Source of the DNA: Actinomycetota bacterium
Lineage (GTDB): Bacteria > Actinomycetota > Actinomycetes > S36-B12 > CAIYMF01
Length of the DNA: 41,013 bases
Direction: 5' to 3'
NCBI GenBank assembly: GCA_947455705.1
Contig: CANGPO010000017.1
Span: forward strand, 1 to 41,013
In this document: positions 17,107 through 25,540 of the stretch, one piece after another
Position numbering within the stretch: the first letter of the stretch is position 1
How the letters are laid out: each line of letters begins with the position of its first letter
The notes under the pieces: generated by a model
What the model was told of the DNA's origin: nothing
Database searches by the model: none
The model's input: only the letters and a program-made list of their open reading frames with translations
Position numbers and translations under genes: made by a program

Positions 17107-17340
17107 TCAGGACTGCGCGTCGATGTAAGCAACGGCGTCGCCGACGGTGCGAAGGTTCTTGACCTCGCCGTCGGGGATGCTTACGCCGAACTTGTCTTCA
17201 CATGCCATGACGACCTCGACCATCGACAGCGAGTCGATGTCCAGGTCGTCGACGAAAGACTTCTCAGCGGTGATGTCTTCGATGGGGGTTCCGGCGACCT
17301 CGTTGACGATTGCGGCGAGGCCCTCGAGTGTCTGCGACAC
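17107..17340 (-). CDS. acpP: Acyl carrier protein
   Basis: 77 residues and strongly acidic. Ser37 in DLDIDSLSMVEV is the 4'-phosphopantetheine attachment site. It carries growing acyl chains between FabD, FabH and FabF. GTG start with an AAGGAG site six bases upstream. It is preceded by an unusual repeat-containing spacer after fabH and followed by a hairpin, so its expression may be set apart from that of its neighbours. Confidence 0.97.
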   Translation of the reverse strand: MSQTLEGLAAIVNEVAGTPIEDITAEKSFVDDLDIDSLSMVEVVMACEDKFGVSIPDGEVKNLRTVGDAVAYIDAQS

Positions 17341-17423
17341 AGTTTCTCCTTGATTGTGCGTGCGCTACGTCGGGTGACGAAGCGAGGTATCAGTTGTGTT
17401 CTGGCCGAGCGGTGGTGCGATTG

Positions 17424-17478
17424 TGGTGCGCTGGTGCGCTGGTGCGCTGGTGCGGTCGAGCGGTCGAGCGGTCGAGCG
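17424..17478 (-). repeat. Two adjacent 8-bp tandem-repeat blocks between fabH and acpP
   Basis: On the + strand, four copies of TGGTGCGC (17424-17455, the last base of the last copy differing) run directly into three copies of GTCGAGCG (17455-17478). A further near copy, TGGTGCGA, is at 17413-17420. On the operon strand the order is CGCTCGAC x3 and then GCGCACCA x4. The block sits in the 188-base spacer before acpP. Its AT-richer left neighbour (on the + strand, right side) also holds degenerate AACAGTC repeats near 17487-17515. Confidence 0.85.
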
Positions 17479-17528
17479 GAAAGTCCAACAGTCGATAGGT
17501 CAAACAGTCAAAACAGCCATAAGGGTGC

Positions 17529-18530
17529 CTACGGAAGTTCGATAACTTGGGATGCGTAAACCAAGCCAGCGCCAAAACCGATCAGTAGTGCTAGGCCACC
17601 GCTGGGAAGTTGGTCGGCCTGGCGCAGACGATCCAACGCCAGTGGGATGGAAGCCGCAGAGGTGTTGCCGGTTGTCTCGATATCGCGACCAACTACCACG
17701 TGCTCGGGAAGTTTAAGTGCCCGAACCACCGCATCGGTTATGCGCATGTTGGCCTGATGCGGAATGAAGGCCGTCAGGTCGTTCACCGTGACCCCGCTGG
17801 CCTCCAGGGTGCGCATCGCGATCTTCGGAACCTCGCTGACTGCCCAACGGAAAACCTGCTGGCCTGACATCTGCACATAGGGAAACTCGTCGCGAGGCTC
17901 AAGTCGATATTCAGACCACGACTGCGACATCGTGATCAAATCTTTTTGCTCGCCATCGGCACCCCACAGCGTTGGGCCAACACCGGTGTGATCACTCGGG
18001 CCAACCAACGCGGCGCCGGCGCCATCACCGAAGATGAACGCAGTGCCACGATCAGTCGGTGAAACGAAGTCGGTAAATTTCTCAACACCGATCACCAATA
18101 CGTACTCTGCAGCACCTGATCGGATCATCGAATCTGCAAGTCCAAGTGAGTAACAAAAGCCCGCACAAGCTGCGCCGAGATCGGCGCCGGCGGCGTTTAT
18201 GGCTCCGAGTCGGAAGGCAACTTCAGGTGCGGCGGCGGGGGTTTGGTAGGGGTGGGTAACCGTCGCGACCAAGACCATGGAGATGAGTTCCGGGGCAATC
18301 CCGGATTTGGCGATCGCTTTGGCGCCAGCCGCTACTGCCATATCGGTAACGCTTTCACCGGGTGCGCAACGTCGCCGCTCGACAATGCCGCTCCGCTCGC
18401 GAATCCACTCATCTGAGGAGTCGATCAATCCCGCCACGTCGTCATTGGTGACGATCTGGTCAGGCCGATAGGAGCCAGTGCTCAGTACACGACTGCCGAC
18501 CCGGACCGGTACGGAATTCAGCGTTGGCAC
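17529..18530 (-). CDS. fabH: 3-oxoacyl-[ACP] synthase III
   Basis: 333 residues from the GTG at 18530, whose G is also the last base of the fabD stop region (TAGTG overlap). The catalytic triad is Cys122 (GAACAGFCYSLG), His258 (IPHQANMRI) and Asn289 (TTGNTSAASIP). It starts fatty-acid synthesis by condensing acyl-CoA with malonyl-ACP. The frame is open a further 25 codons upstream, but those lie inside fabD and do not resemble FabH. Primer preference (acetyl or branched) cannot be judged by eye. Confidence 0.95.
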   Translation of the reverse strand: MPTLNSVPVRVGSRVLSTGSYRPDQIVTNDDVAGLIDSSDEWIRERSGIVERRRCAPGESVTDMAVAAGAKAIAKSGIAPELISMVLVATVTHPYQTPAAAPEVAFRLGAINAAGADLGAACAGFCYSLGLADSMIRSGAAEYVLVIGVEKFTDFVSPTDRGTAFIFGDGAGAALVGPSDHTGVGPTLWGADGEQKDLITMSQSWSEYRLEPRDEFPYVQMSGQQVFRWAVSEVPKIAMRTLEASGVTVNDLTAFIPHQANMRITDAVVRALKLPEHVVVGRDIETTGNTSAASIPLALDRLRQADQLPSGGLALLIGFGAGLVYASQVIELP

Positions 18531-19714
18531 TAGTTCACCGCAATCGGGTGGAGACGAACAATGGGCTGGCCAGGTGAAACGGGATCGCCATCTTCGACGA
18601 GCCACTCGACGATCGTGCCGCCGTGTGGCGCCAAGATCTGCTGTTCATCACGCAGGTTCACCACAGACCCAATGGGTGCGCCAGCGACCAAGGCATCACC
18701 GGACTCTGAATCAACAGCCAGTTTGAAGGTGCCCTTGCTCGGTGAAACGAGCAGTCGCCACGTTGGTGATTGTGCGGTCGGGCTCAGCGTCCTGTGGCGA
18801 TCGATCAAATCCCATGCCGCTTCGAGGTCATCGGGGGTGTTGAGTGCCAACGTTTCGATGCCGGGGAGCCCGCGCTTGGCCAAGCCCGTGAGGGTGCCGC
18901 CCGGAACAAGTTCGATAAGTGCCGTGACGCCCAAGTCAGCCATCGTGTTCATACAAAGGTCCCAGCGGACCGGGCTACTAACCTGCGTCACAAGACGGGT
19001 CAGCACCTCGCGGCCACTGTGCACGACTGCTCCGTCGGCGTTACTCAGAAGGCGCATGCGGGTGTCGTGAACGTAGATGGAGCGAGCGAGCGCACCGAGG
19101 GTTTGGACGGCAGGTGCCATATGTGAGGTGTGGAACGCGCCGGCGACCTGAAGCGGGCGCAGGCGGGCCTTCTCCGGTGGGTTGGCAGCGAACGCCTCGA
19201 GTTGTTCGAGGGTGCCGGCGACGACGATCTGGCCAGCGCCGTTTTCGTTTGCGGCGGTGAGGCCTACGCGTTCGGCAGCGGCCACGACCTCATCGCGATC
19301 CCCGCCGAGAACTGCCGTCATGCCGGTGGCCGTGACGGCCGACGCGGCAGCCATCGCGTTACCGCGCTCGCGAACGAAGACCATGGCCTGCTCAGCAGTC
19401 ATGACACCGGCACCGACAGCCGCGGTAATCTCGCCGACGCTGTGCCCAGCGCCGACGCCGACCTTGCCGTATGCCTCGGCGGGGTGGGGGAACAGTGACA
19501 GCAAAGTGACCAAGCCAGCTCCGACGAGGAGTGGTTGTGCAACCGCTGTGTCGCGAATCGTGTCCGCGTCACTCTCGGTGCCGTGCTTGACCAGATCGAT
19601 CCCCGCGACCGTGGATAGCCAGCGCAGGCGCTCGTGGAATCCGGGCAATTCCAGCCATGGGGTGATGAATCCTGGGGTCTGTGATCCCTGTCCGGGAGCG
19701 ACTACTGCAAGCAC
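18530..19714 (-). CDS. fabD: Malonyl-CoA:ACP transacylase with C-terminal biotinyl/lipoyl-like domain
   Basis: 394 residues, whereas a usual FabD has about 310. The transacylase part (about 1-305) has PGQGSQTPGF, the active Ser92 in GHSVGE, Arg115 in RERG and His195 in FHTSHM. After a linker, residues about 317-394 (TWRLLVSPSKGTF to VRLHP) look like a biotin/lipoyl-carrier beta-sandwich. The second half (APHGGTIVEWLVEDGDPVSPGQP) is very BCCP-like, but the carrier Lys position holds Arg355, so it is unlikely to be biotinylated. The start is chosen as GTG at 19714 (VLAVVAPGQG) because GGAGAGG lies eight bases upstream; a TTG at 19735 would add seven residues. First gene of the fab operon. Confidence 0.92.
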   Translation of the reverse strand: MLAVVAPGQGSQTPGFITPWLELPGFHERLRWLSTVAGIDLVKHGTESDADTIRDTAVAQPLLVGAGLVTLLSLFPHPAEAYGKVGVGAGHSVGEITAAVGAGVMTAEQAMVFVRERGNAMAAASAVTATGMTAVLGGDRDEVVAAAERVGLTAANENGAGQIVVAGTLEQLEAFAANPPEKARLRPLQVAGAFHTSHMAPAVQTLGALARSIYVHDTRMRLLSNADGAVVHSGREVLTRLVTQVSSPVRWDLCMNTMADLGVTALIELVPGGTLTGLAKRGLPGIETLALNTPDDLEAAWDLIDRHRTLSPTAQSPTWRLLVSPSKGTFKLAVDSESGDALVAGAPIGSVVNLRDEQQILAPHGGTIVEWLVEDGDPVSPGQPIVRLHPIAVN

Positions 19715-19755
19715 CCCTTTACCCTCTCCGGTCAATGGCGAACCTGACGTTCACG

Positions 19756-19761
19756 ACCCTA
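19756..19761 (-). promoter_or_regulatory. -10 box (TAGGGT) of the fabD operon
   Basis: TAGGGT on the operon strand predicts a start site near 19749, using the seven-base spacing seen elsewhere here, and a leader of about 35 bases that contains the GGAGAGG ribosome site. No -35 match is seen at the expected place, which fits an activator-dependent promoter. Confidence 0.5.
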
Positions 19762-19780
19762 CCAAGGTCGTCCAAGGAAA

Positions 19781-19799
19781 TTTGTAGGAATCCTACAAA
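19781..19799. promoter_or_regulatory. Perfect 19-bp palindrome, candidate FasR operator
   Basis: Nine-base arms TTTGTAGGA and TCCTACAAA flank a single A. The centre at 19790 is about 41 bases upstream of the inferred fabD start site, the position typical of activator sites that overlap the -35 region. It overlaps the fasR stop codon. FasR of Streptomyces coelicolor is known to activate the fabD operon; assigning this palindrome to FasR is inference. Confidence 0.5.
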
Positions 19800-20959
19800 G
19801 GCACATCGCGCCCATGTAGTCGTCCGAGGGTCATCGCGACCTGTAACGTCCACGCATCGCGCGGCATCGTGGGGGTATAGCCGGTCACATCGGCGACCCG
19901 GCGCAGTCGGTAGCGCACAGTGTTGGGGTGAACGAACAAATCACGGGCGGCACCCTCAAGTGATCCTGCCCGTTCCAGGTAGCAGGACAGTGTCTCAAGC
20001 AGGGTCGGATCCTCGGCCACCAACGATGCGTACGCCCCGTCAACGAGGCGATGGGTAGCGGCCTCGTCACCGGCCAAGGCGCGCTCGGGCAGCAAGTCGT
20101 CAGCGCTCACCGGTCGCGGGGCATCAGGCCAGCCGCGGGCGGCGCGCAGACCCGACATTGCTTCTTGAGCACTGAGGGCAGCCTCGTGAAGGCCTTCCAC
20201 GCGGCGACCTACGACGATGGGTCCAGCGGCAAACTGGGTGGCCAATACCTTGGCCGCAGCGGCTTCATCTTTCACGTTGCCTGCGACGAGGATCATCCCC
20301 GTGCCCTGCACGCGGGTCAGTGCGTCCAACCGATTGTGACGGGCCACGCGCTTGATGGATTCGCTAATCGCATCGGGGTCACCCTGGGGCGCGGAGCCAG
20401 CCATGACGCATACGCCTGTCACGTTGCCCCAGCCAAGGGCTGCCCCTCGCGAGAGCACAGCATCGTCAACTTCTCCGCGCAAAAGTGCGTCCAACACAAG
20501 GGATTCCAGTCGTGCATCCCATGCGCCACGTGATTCAGCGGCCCGCGCGTACACCTGCGCGGCGGCGAACGCGATCTCACGCGAGTACAACAGAATCGCC
20601 TCGCGGAACCAGACGCGATCGTCATCTCCCACCAGATTGGCCAGATGTTCTTCCACTACAGCGATGGTGGTTCGGACGAGCTCAACGGTTTGTTGCAGTG
20701 ATACGGCTCGAACGAGTTCTCTGGGGGCGGTGGCGAAAACATCCGCGGTGATCGCATTGGCGGCATCTGGATCGCGTACCCATTGAACGAATGCGGCGAT
20801 ACCGGCTTGGGCGACGAGATTCACCCACGACCTATCGCCCGCTGACATGGCTGCGTACCACGGAAGCTCTGCGTCCATGCGTACTGATGCGGCCGTGGCG
20901 AGGTCGCCCGTCGCACGTTCAAGCCGACGGACAGTGGCAGCGCGGCGGCGTGAATTCAC
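19793..20959 (-). CDS. fasR: PucR-family transcriptional regulator, FasR-like activator of fatty-acid genes
   Basis: 388 residues from the GTG at 20959, or 407 from an ATG at 21016. I prefer 20959 because similarity to Streptomyces FasR, as I remember it, begins just after it (RRLERATGDLA, MDAELPWYAAM) and a TATCGT box lies seven bases upstream. The C-terminal 60 residues are a PucR-type helix-turn-helix (HTH_30): SLEGAARDLFVHPNTVRYRLRRVADVTGY. The middle is a GGDEF-like PucR regulatory region with no catalytic motif. Position and orientation just before fabD are those of FasR in Streptomyces. It probably senses fatty-acid status and activates the fab operon. Confidence 0.88.
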   Translation of the reverse strand: MNSRRRAATVRRLERATGDLATAASVRMDAELPWYAAMSAGDRSWVNLVAQAGIAAFVQWVRDPDAANAITADVFATAPRELVRAVSLQQTVELVRTTIAVVEEHLANLVGDDDRVWFREAILLYSREIAFAAAQVYARAAESRGAWDARLESLVLDALLRGEVDDAVLSRGAALGWGNVTGVCVMAGSAPQGDPDAISESIKRVARHNRLDALTRVQGTGMILVAGNVKDEAAAAKVLATQFAAGPIVVGRRVEGLHEAALSAQEAMSGLRAARGWPDAPRPVSADDLLPERALAGDEAATHRLVDGAYASLVAEDPTLLETLSCYLERAGSLEGAARDLFVHPNTVRYRLRRVADVTGYTPTMPRDAWTLQVAMTLGRLHGRDVPL

Positions 20960-21064
20960 GTGGCCAACGATAGTGCCGCCGGGCCGAGTTCCGGCAGTTG
21001 CGTGCTGGCTCGGCATTGGTGGAACTCAACAATCCACGGTGCCTTTGCCGGGTGGGTACTCGCG

Positions 21065-21070
21065 TACGCT
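21065..21070 (+). promoter_or_regulatory. -10 box (TACGCT) for the pirin gene, leaderless
   Basis: TACGCT, six bases (GGGGTT), then ATG at 21077. The spacing matches other leaderless candidates in the window. Confidence 0.5.
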
Positions 21071-21076
21071 GGGGTT

Positions 21077-21844
21077 ATGACGAATCTTGCCCAGCCGGAG
21101 GTAGATATCCGGCGATCTGGACAGCGCTTTGCCACCGATATCGATTGGCTCGACAGCCACCACTGTTTCTCATTTGGACGTCATTACGATCCGTCCAATA
21201 CGCACTTTGGGCTGCTGCTGGTGTCGAATGATGATGTCGTTGCTCCCGGAAGTGGGTTTGAGACCCATCCTCACCGCGACATGGAGATTGTGACCTGGGT
21301 GCTCGATGGTGAACTCGTTCATCAGGACAGTGAAGGTCACAACGGGGTGATCCATCCGGGGTTGGCTCAGCGAATGAGTGCTGGGACGGGCATCTTGCAC
21401 TCAGAGAAAAACGACTCATGGCGGGTTCTCGGTGGGCCCGAGCATCTGGATCCCGTTCATTTCATCCAAATGTGGGTAGTTCCTGACACACCTGGCATCG
21501 CGCCCGGTTATGAGCAACTCGATATCTCCGACGAACTCGCCCGCGGTGGTTTGGTTGTGGTCGCGTCTGGGATGGACAAGCATCGCGATGAGCGAGCAAT
21601 TCACATCAACAATAAATACGCGGCCCTTCAGGTAGCCAAGTTGGTGCCGGCCCAGTCTGTTGAGATCCCGCCGGCACCATTCGTGCACCTATTCGTCGCA
21701 CGTGGTGAGGTAGAACTCGAAGGGGTCGGTGTGCTGACAACCGGTGATTCGGCTCGCATAACAGCATCAGATGGCCGTCGCATCACCGCTGCGGGTGCCG
21801 CCGCCGAGGTTTTGATCTGGGAGATGCACGCAACCCTTGGCTAG
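21077..21844 (+). CDS. Pirin family protein
   Basis: 255 residues with a two-cupin pirin fold. The N-terminal cupin has the metal-binding set FETHPHRDMEIVTWVLDGELVHQDS and the following MSAGTGILHSEKN, giving His, His, His and Glu ligands as in bacterial pirins. The C-terminal half (LFVARGEVELEGVGVL, LIWEMHATLG) is the second, metal-free cupin. Pirins act as redox-sensing or quercetinase-like proteins; the role here is unknown. The frame is open 39 codons upstream, but those run through fasR promoter DNA; the ATG at 21077 has its own -10 box. Last codons lie inside the left arm of the terminator at 21817. Confidence 0.9.
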   Translation: MTNLAQPEVDIRRSGQRFATDIDWLDSHHCFSFGRHYDPSNTHFGLLLVSNDDVVAPGSGFETHPHRDMEIVTWVLDGELVHQDSEGHNGVIHPGLAQRMSAGTGILHSEKNDSWRVLGGPEHLDPVHFIQMWVVPDTPGIAPGYEQLDISDELARGGLVVVASGMDKHRDERAIHINNKYAALQVAKLVPAQSVEIPPAPFVHLFVARGEVELEGVGVLTTGDSARITASDGRRITAAGAAAEVLIWEMHATLG

Positions 21845-21863
21845 GGTCGTGAGCATCTCCCAG
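21817..21863. terminator. Hairpin shared by convergent pirin and aceE genes, overlapping pirin coding end
   Basis: Eleven-base arms CTGGGAGATGC and GCATCTCCCAG enclose a symmetric internal loop, then an inner stem ACCCT / AGGGT with loop TGGCT. The left arm encodes the last residues of pirin (LIWEMH). It lies 25 bases beyond the aceE stop on the other strand, so it can serve both transcripts. Confidence 0.7.
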
Positions 21864-21888
21864 AACGTGAAGGAACCGAGTCTGTGAC

Positions 21889-24624
21889 TCAGCCAGAACC
21901 TTCAGTGTTGCCTGCGTCAGCCGCAGCCGGATCGTTCAGTTGGTAGCGCTCGATGGCCTCGGCCACCCGCGCGCGATCGAACTCACCGCGGTCGGCAAGT
22001 GAGGCCAGTGTGCGAACAGTGATGCTTTGGGCGTCGACAAGGAAGTAACGACGTAGGGCTCCACGGGTATCGGACATACCCCAGCCGTCGGTACCTAGGC
22101 TTGCGTAATCCGTTGGAACATAGGGTCGAATCATGTCCTGTAGTTCGCGCATGTAATCGCTGACGGCCACCACTGGCCCAGGCCGACCTGACAGCCTTTG
22201 TGTCACGTACGGTACGCGTCGCTCCGTCGTTGGGTTGAGTAAGTTATGTCGATCTGACTCGAGGCCATCTCGACGCAACTCACCCCAGGATGTGACCGAC
22301 CAGACGTCGGCATGCACGCCCCAGTCTTCGCGAAGGAGGCGCTGCGCGTCGAGCGCCCAGTTAACGCCGACACCAGAGGCGAGGATTTGTGCACGTGGGC
22401 TATCACCTTCTCCGGCGTTGGAGATGACGTGCATTCCGCGCAAGATTCCGTCGACATCAACCTCTGCCGGCTCTTCTGGCTGGACGTACGGCTCGTTATA
22501 CAAGGTGAGGTAGTAGAAGATGTTTTCCGGATCCTCGCCGTACATGCGTCGTAAGCCATCGCGAACGATGTGGCCGACCTCGTAGCCGTAGGCGGGGTCG
22601 TAGGCGACAACGCCAGGGTTGGTTGCGGCCAGGATCGGCGAATGGCCGTCCTCGTGCTGCAAGCCCTCACCGTTCAACGTTGTACGGCCAGCGGTGGCTC
22701 CGAGGACGAACCCACGAGCCATCTGATCCATCGCGGCCCAGAAGGCATCACCTGTGCGCTGGAATCCGAACATTGAATAGAAGATGTAAATCGGAATCAT
22801 TGGCTCGCCATGAGTGGCGTATGCCGATCCTGCGGCAGTGAACGATGCGACTGAGCCCGCTTCGTTGATTCCCTCGTGCAGGAGTTGACCGCTCGTCGAT
22901 TCCTTATAGGCCAGAACCAAATCGCGATCGACCGAGAGATACGTCTGACCATGCGGTGAGTAGATCTTCGCCGTTGGGAAGAGTGAATCCATGCCGAATG
23001 TGCGCGCTTCGTCAGGGATGATCGGAACGATGCGATGACCGATGTTCTCGTCGCGAATGAGATCTTTGAGTAGACGAACGAAGGCCATGGTGGTTGCGAC
23101 AGCTTGCTTGCCACTACCGCGACGCATGACGTCGTAGACCGGATCGCCCGGCAGGACAAGTGGCTTTGCCGCGTGGCGACGGGTCGGGATCGAGCCGCCG
23201 AGGGCCCGACGACGTTCCATCATGTATTGCATGTGTTCGTGTTCGGCCGCTGGACGGTAGTAGGGCGGCAACTTCTCGTCGAGCTCGGAATCTGGGATCG
23301 GAATCTGAAGGCGATCGCGGAATCCCTTGAGATCGTCGAGAGTCAGTTTCTTCATTTGGTGTGTGGCGTTCCGACCCTCGAAATGGCTTCCGAGTGTCCA
23401 GCCCTTGATGGTCTTGGCAAGGATCACCGTTGGTTGACCCTTATGCTCGGTGGCCGCGCGATAAGCCGCATACAACTTGCGGTAGTCGTGACCACCTCGG
23501 CTCAGTGACCAAATCTCATCGTCAGTCCAGGCCTCAACCATCTTGCGGGTGCGTGGATCGCGGCCGAAGAAGTTCTCGCGGATGAAGCCGCCGTTTTCGG
23601 CCTTATACGTCTGGAAGTCACCATCGGGGGTGCGGTTCATCAGGTTAACGAGGGCACCGTCGTTGTCGAGGGCGAGTAGATCGTCCCACTTGCGGCCCCA
23701 CACAACCTTGATGACATTCCAGCCCGCACCACGGAAGAACGATTCAAGTTCTTGAATGATTTTCCCGTTACCGCGGACCGGGCCATCGAGCCTTTGTAGG
23801 TTGCAGTTAACGACGAACGTGAGATTGTCGAGTTCTTCTCGGGCCGCAAGCCCAAGTGCGCCAAGGCTTTCAACTTCGTCCATCTCGCCGTCACCGAGAT
23901 AGGCCCAGACCCGCTGCTGGGTGGTGTCTTTGATTCCGCGATCGTTGAGGTAACGATTGAAGCGAGCTTGGTAGATCGCGTTGAGTGGACCCAAGCCCAT
24001 GGAAACGGTTGGGAATTCCCAGAAGTCAGGCATGAGGCGTGGGTGCGGATACGACGAGAGCCCGCCGCCGGGATGTGAAAGCTCCTGACGGAAACCATCG
24101 AGTTGATGTTCGTCCAGTCGGCCTTCTAGGTAGGCACGGGCGTAGATACCGGGGGAGCCGTGGCCCTGGAAAAAGATCTGATCTCCGCCGCCTGGATGGT
24201 CCTTACCTCGGAAGAAGTGGTTAAAGCCGACTTCATACAGCGATGCGGTTGATGCGTACGTCGAGATGTGGCCACCGACGCTAATGCCGGGACGCTGTGC
24301 GCGATGCACCATAATCGCGGCGTTCCAACGAGCGTACGCGCGGATGCGGCGTTCGAGGGCCTCGTCGCCAGGGAACCATGGCTCACGCTCTGGCGGGATC
24401 GTATTGATGTAGTCAGTGCTGCGAAGGCTCGGTACGCCAACGTTTTGTTCGGCCGCTCGTCGAAGCAGCGAGAGCATGATGTACCGGGCACGGTAGGCGC
24501 CTGCGTTGGCGACCAACGCGTCGAATGACTCAAGCCATTCCGAGGTCTCGTTAGGGTCAACATCGACGTACTGGGTGGGCAAGCCACCAGCAATCAGTGG
24601 ATCACGATCACGTCCGACAGACAC
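21889..24624 (-). CDS. aceE: Pyruvate dehydrogenase E1 component, homodimeric
   Basis: 911 residues from the GTG at 24624. This matches the usual actinobacterial AceE length and N-terminus ([31 protein letters not shown]). The thiamine diphosphate motif begins at [10 protein letters not shown] (about residue 244) and ends at FVVNCN (about 274), and the C-terminal transketolase-like part is complete. It decarboxylates pyruvate and acetylates the lipoyl E2 to make acetyl-CoA. A TTGAGG site lies five bases before the GTG. An ATG at 24696 would add 24 Arg-rich residues that look unrelated to AceE. Lipoyl E2 and E3 genes are not nearby. Confidence 0.95.
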   Translation of the reverse strand: MSVGRDRDPLIAGGLPTQYVDVDPNETSEWLESFDALVANAGAYRARYIMLSLLRRAAEQNVGVPSLRSTDYINTIPPEREPWFPGDEALERRIRAYARWNAAIMVHRAQRPGISVGGHISTYASTASLYEVGFNHFFRGKDHPGGGDQIFFQGHGSPGIYARAYLEGRLDEHQLDGFRQELSHPGGGLSSYPHPRLMPDFWEFPTVSMGLGPLNAIYQARFNRYLNDRGIKDTTQQRVWAYLGDGEMDEVESLGALGLAAREELDNLTFVVNCNLQRLDGPVRGNGKIIQELESFFRGAGWNVIKVVWGRKWDDLLALDNDGALVNLMNRTPDGDFQTYKAENGGFIRENFFGRDPRTRKMVEAWTDDEIWSLSRGGHDYRKLYAAYRAATEHKGQPTVILAKTIKGWTLGSHFEGRNATHQMKKLTLDDLKGFRDRLQIPIPDSELDEKLPPYYRPAAEHEHMQYMMERRRALGGSIPTRRHAAKPLVLPGDPVYDVMRRGSGKQAVATTMAFVRLLKDLIRDENIGHRIVPIIPDEARTFGMDSLFPTAKIYSPHGQTYLSVDRDLVLAYKESTSGQLLHEGINEAGSVASFTAAGSAYATHGEPMIPIYIFYSMFGFQRTGDAFWAAMDQMARGFVLGATAGRTTLNGEGLQHEDGHSPILAATNPGVVAYDPAYGYEVGHIVRDGLRRMYGEDPENIFYYLTLYNEPYVQPEEPAEVDVDGILRGMHVISNAGEGDSPRAQILASGVGVNWALDAQRLLREDWGVHADVWSVTSWGELRRDGLESDRHNLLNPTTERRVPYVTQRLSGRPGPVVAVSDYMRELQDMIRPYVPTDYASLGTDGWGMSDTRGALRRYFLVDAQSITVRTLASLADRGEFDRARVAEAIERYQLNDPAAADAGNTEGSG

Positions 24625-25001
24625 GTAAACCTCAATTCCTTCGCCGGTGGTTACCGGGCGCCATATGCGATGGGACTGCGGGCGCCTTGTGGGCATGCCA
24701 GCCGGTCATCATCGACTACTGCGTGCCTATCCTGCCGTGTCTTTGATCTCGACGGGTACTCGGGCGCCGGTGTGTTGAGTGGATCACCCCACACGCGCCG
24801 TCGTTTCCACATCGGCGGCGCGGGCGATCTGACGACCGAAATTGACCAGATTTCATCGCCCGGCGTCGGCAATTGGTCACTTTTGTACGAAACGCCACGT
24901 ATTAGCATGGGCAAAATGCTTGCGTCGCGAGTTCTTGTCCGGTGGACTACGTACATGGCCCACCTACATGGCCCGGTTGATACCCCGGAAATCGACTTAG
25001 C
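24625..25001. other. Divergent intergenic region, aceE / DUF3052
   Basis: About 377 bases without a credible gene. It contains a TTGTAC (24883-24888) and a TAGCAT (24903-24908) that could be a weak + strand promoter with a 14-base spacer, and a direct repeat of TACATGGCCC at 24952-24961 and 24965-24974 close to the DUF3052 start. I see no convincing -10 for aceE and no riboswitch-like fold. Confidence 0.4.
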
Positions 25002-25451
25002 ATGACCACTACGACTCGCACTCAGGACGCGTCTCACGGCGACGATCCCGTTCGCGCATTAGCAACTCGACTTGGTTTCACTGCCGGTCAGGTTGTTCAG
25101 GAAGTCGGATACGACGATGACTGTGATGACGAACTGCGCGAAAGCATCGAGGTCGTCACTGGATCGTCGCTCGTGGACTTGGAGTATGACGATGTCGTTG
25201 ACGTCGTTCTGCTTTGGTGGCGAGATGAGGATGGCGACCTGGTCGATGTCCTTGTGGACGCACTTGAGTTCTTGGCCGATCAGGGCGTCATCTGGTTGAT
25301 GACCCCAAAGCCGGGACGTGACGGGCATGTTGAGGCGTCGGATATCTCCGATGCGGCTCCAACAGCTGGGTTGCAGTCGACGAGCACGATTTCTGCCTCT
25401 CGTGACTGGCAGGGCACCCGACTTGTCGCCCCGAAAGCCGGCCGTCGATAA
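25002..25451 (+). CDS. DUF3052 family protein
   Basis: 149 residues. ALATRLGFTAGQVVQEVGYDDDCDDELRESIEVVTGSSLVD followed by the Asp-rich DVVLLWWRDEDGDLVDVLVDAL and VIWLMTPKPGRDG is the DUF3052 signature, an actinobacterial family of unknown function habitually next to aceE. The last 40 residues (ISDAAPTAGLQST to the end) resemble the family's C-terminal tail. No catalytic or membrane feature. The ATG at 25002 is the only reasonable start. Confidence 0.9.
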   Translation: MTTTTRTQDASHGDDPVRALATRLGFTAGQVVQEVGYDDDCDDELRESIEVVTGSSLVDLEYDDVVDVVLLWWRDEDGDLVDVLVDALEFLADQGVIWLMTPKPGRDGHVEASDISDAAPTAGLQSTSTISASRDWQGTRLVAPKAGRR

Positions 25452-25540
25452 ATCGTTCACCTGTGTGAGTACCCGGCACTGCGGGACGGGGGTACTTATG
25501 CCACGATCTCGTTGTCCATTCGTGCGCAGAGAGGTTTGTC

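Noticed and set aside
20949-20960. 12-bp palindrome CGTGAATTCACG at the fasR start codon
   Set aside because: Perfect 6+6 palindromes are expected about ten times in a window of this size, and this one lies within coding sequence.
24952-24974. Direct repeat TACATGGCCC with 13-base period before DUF3052
   Set aside because: Two short copies only, with no link to a promoter element; could be chance.
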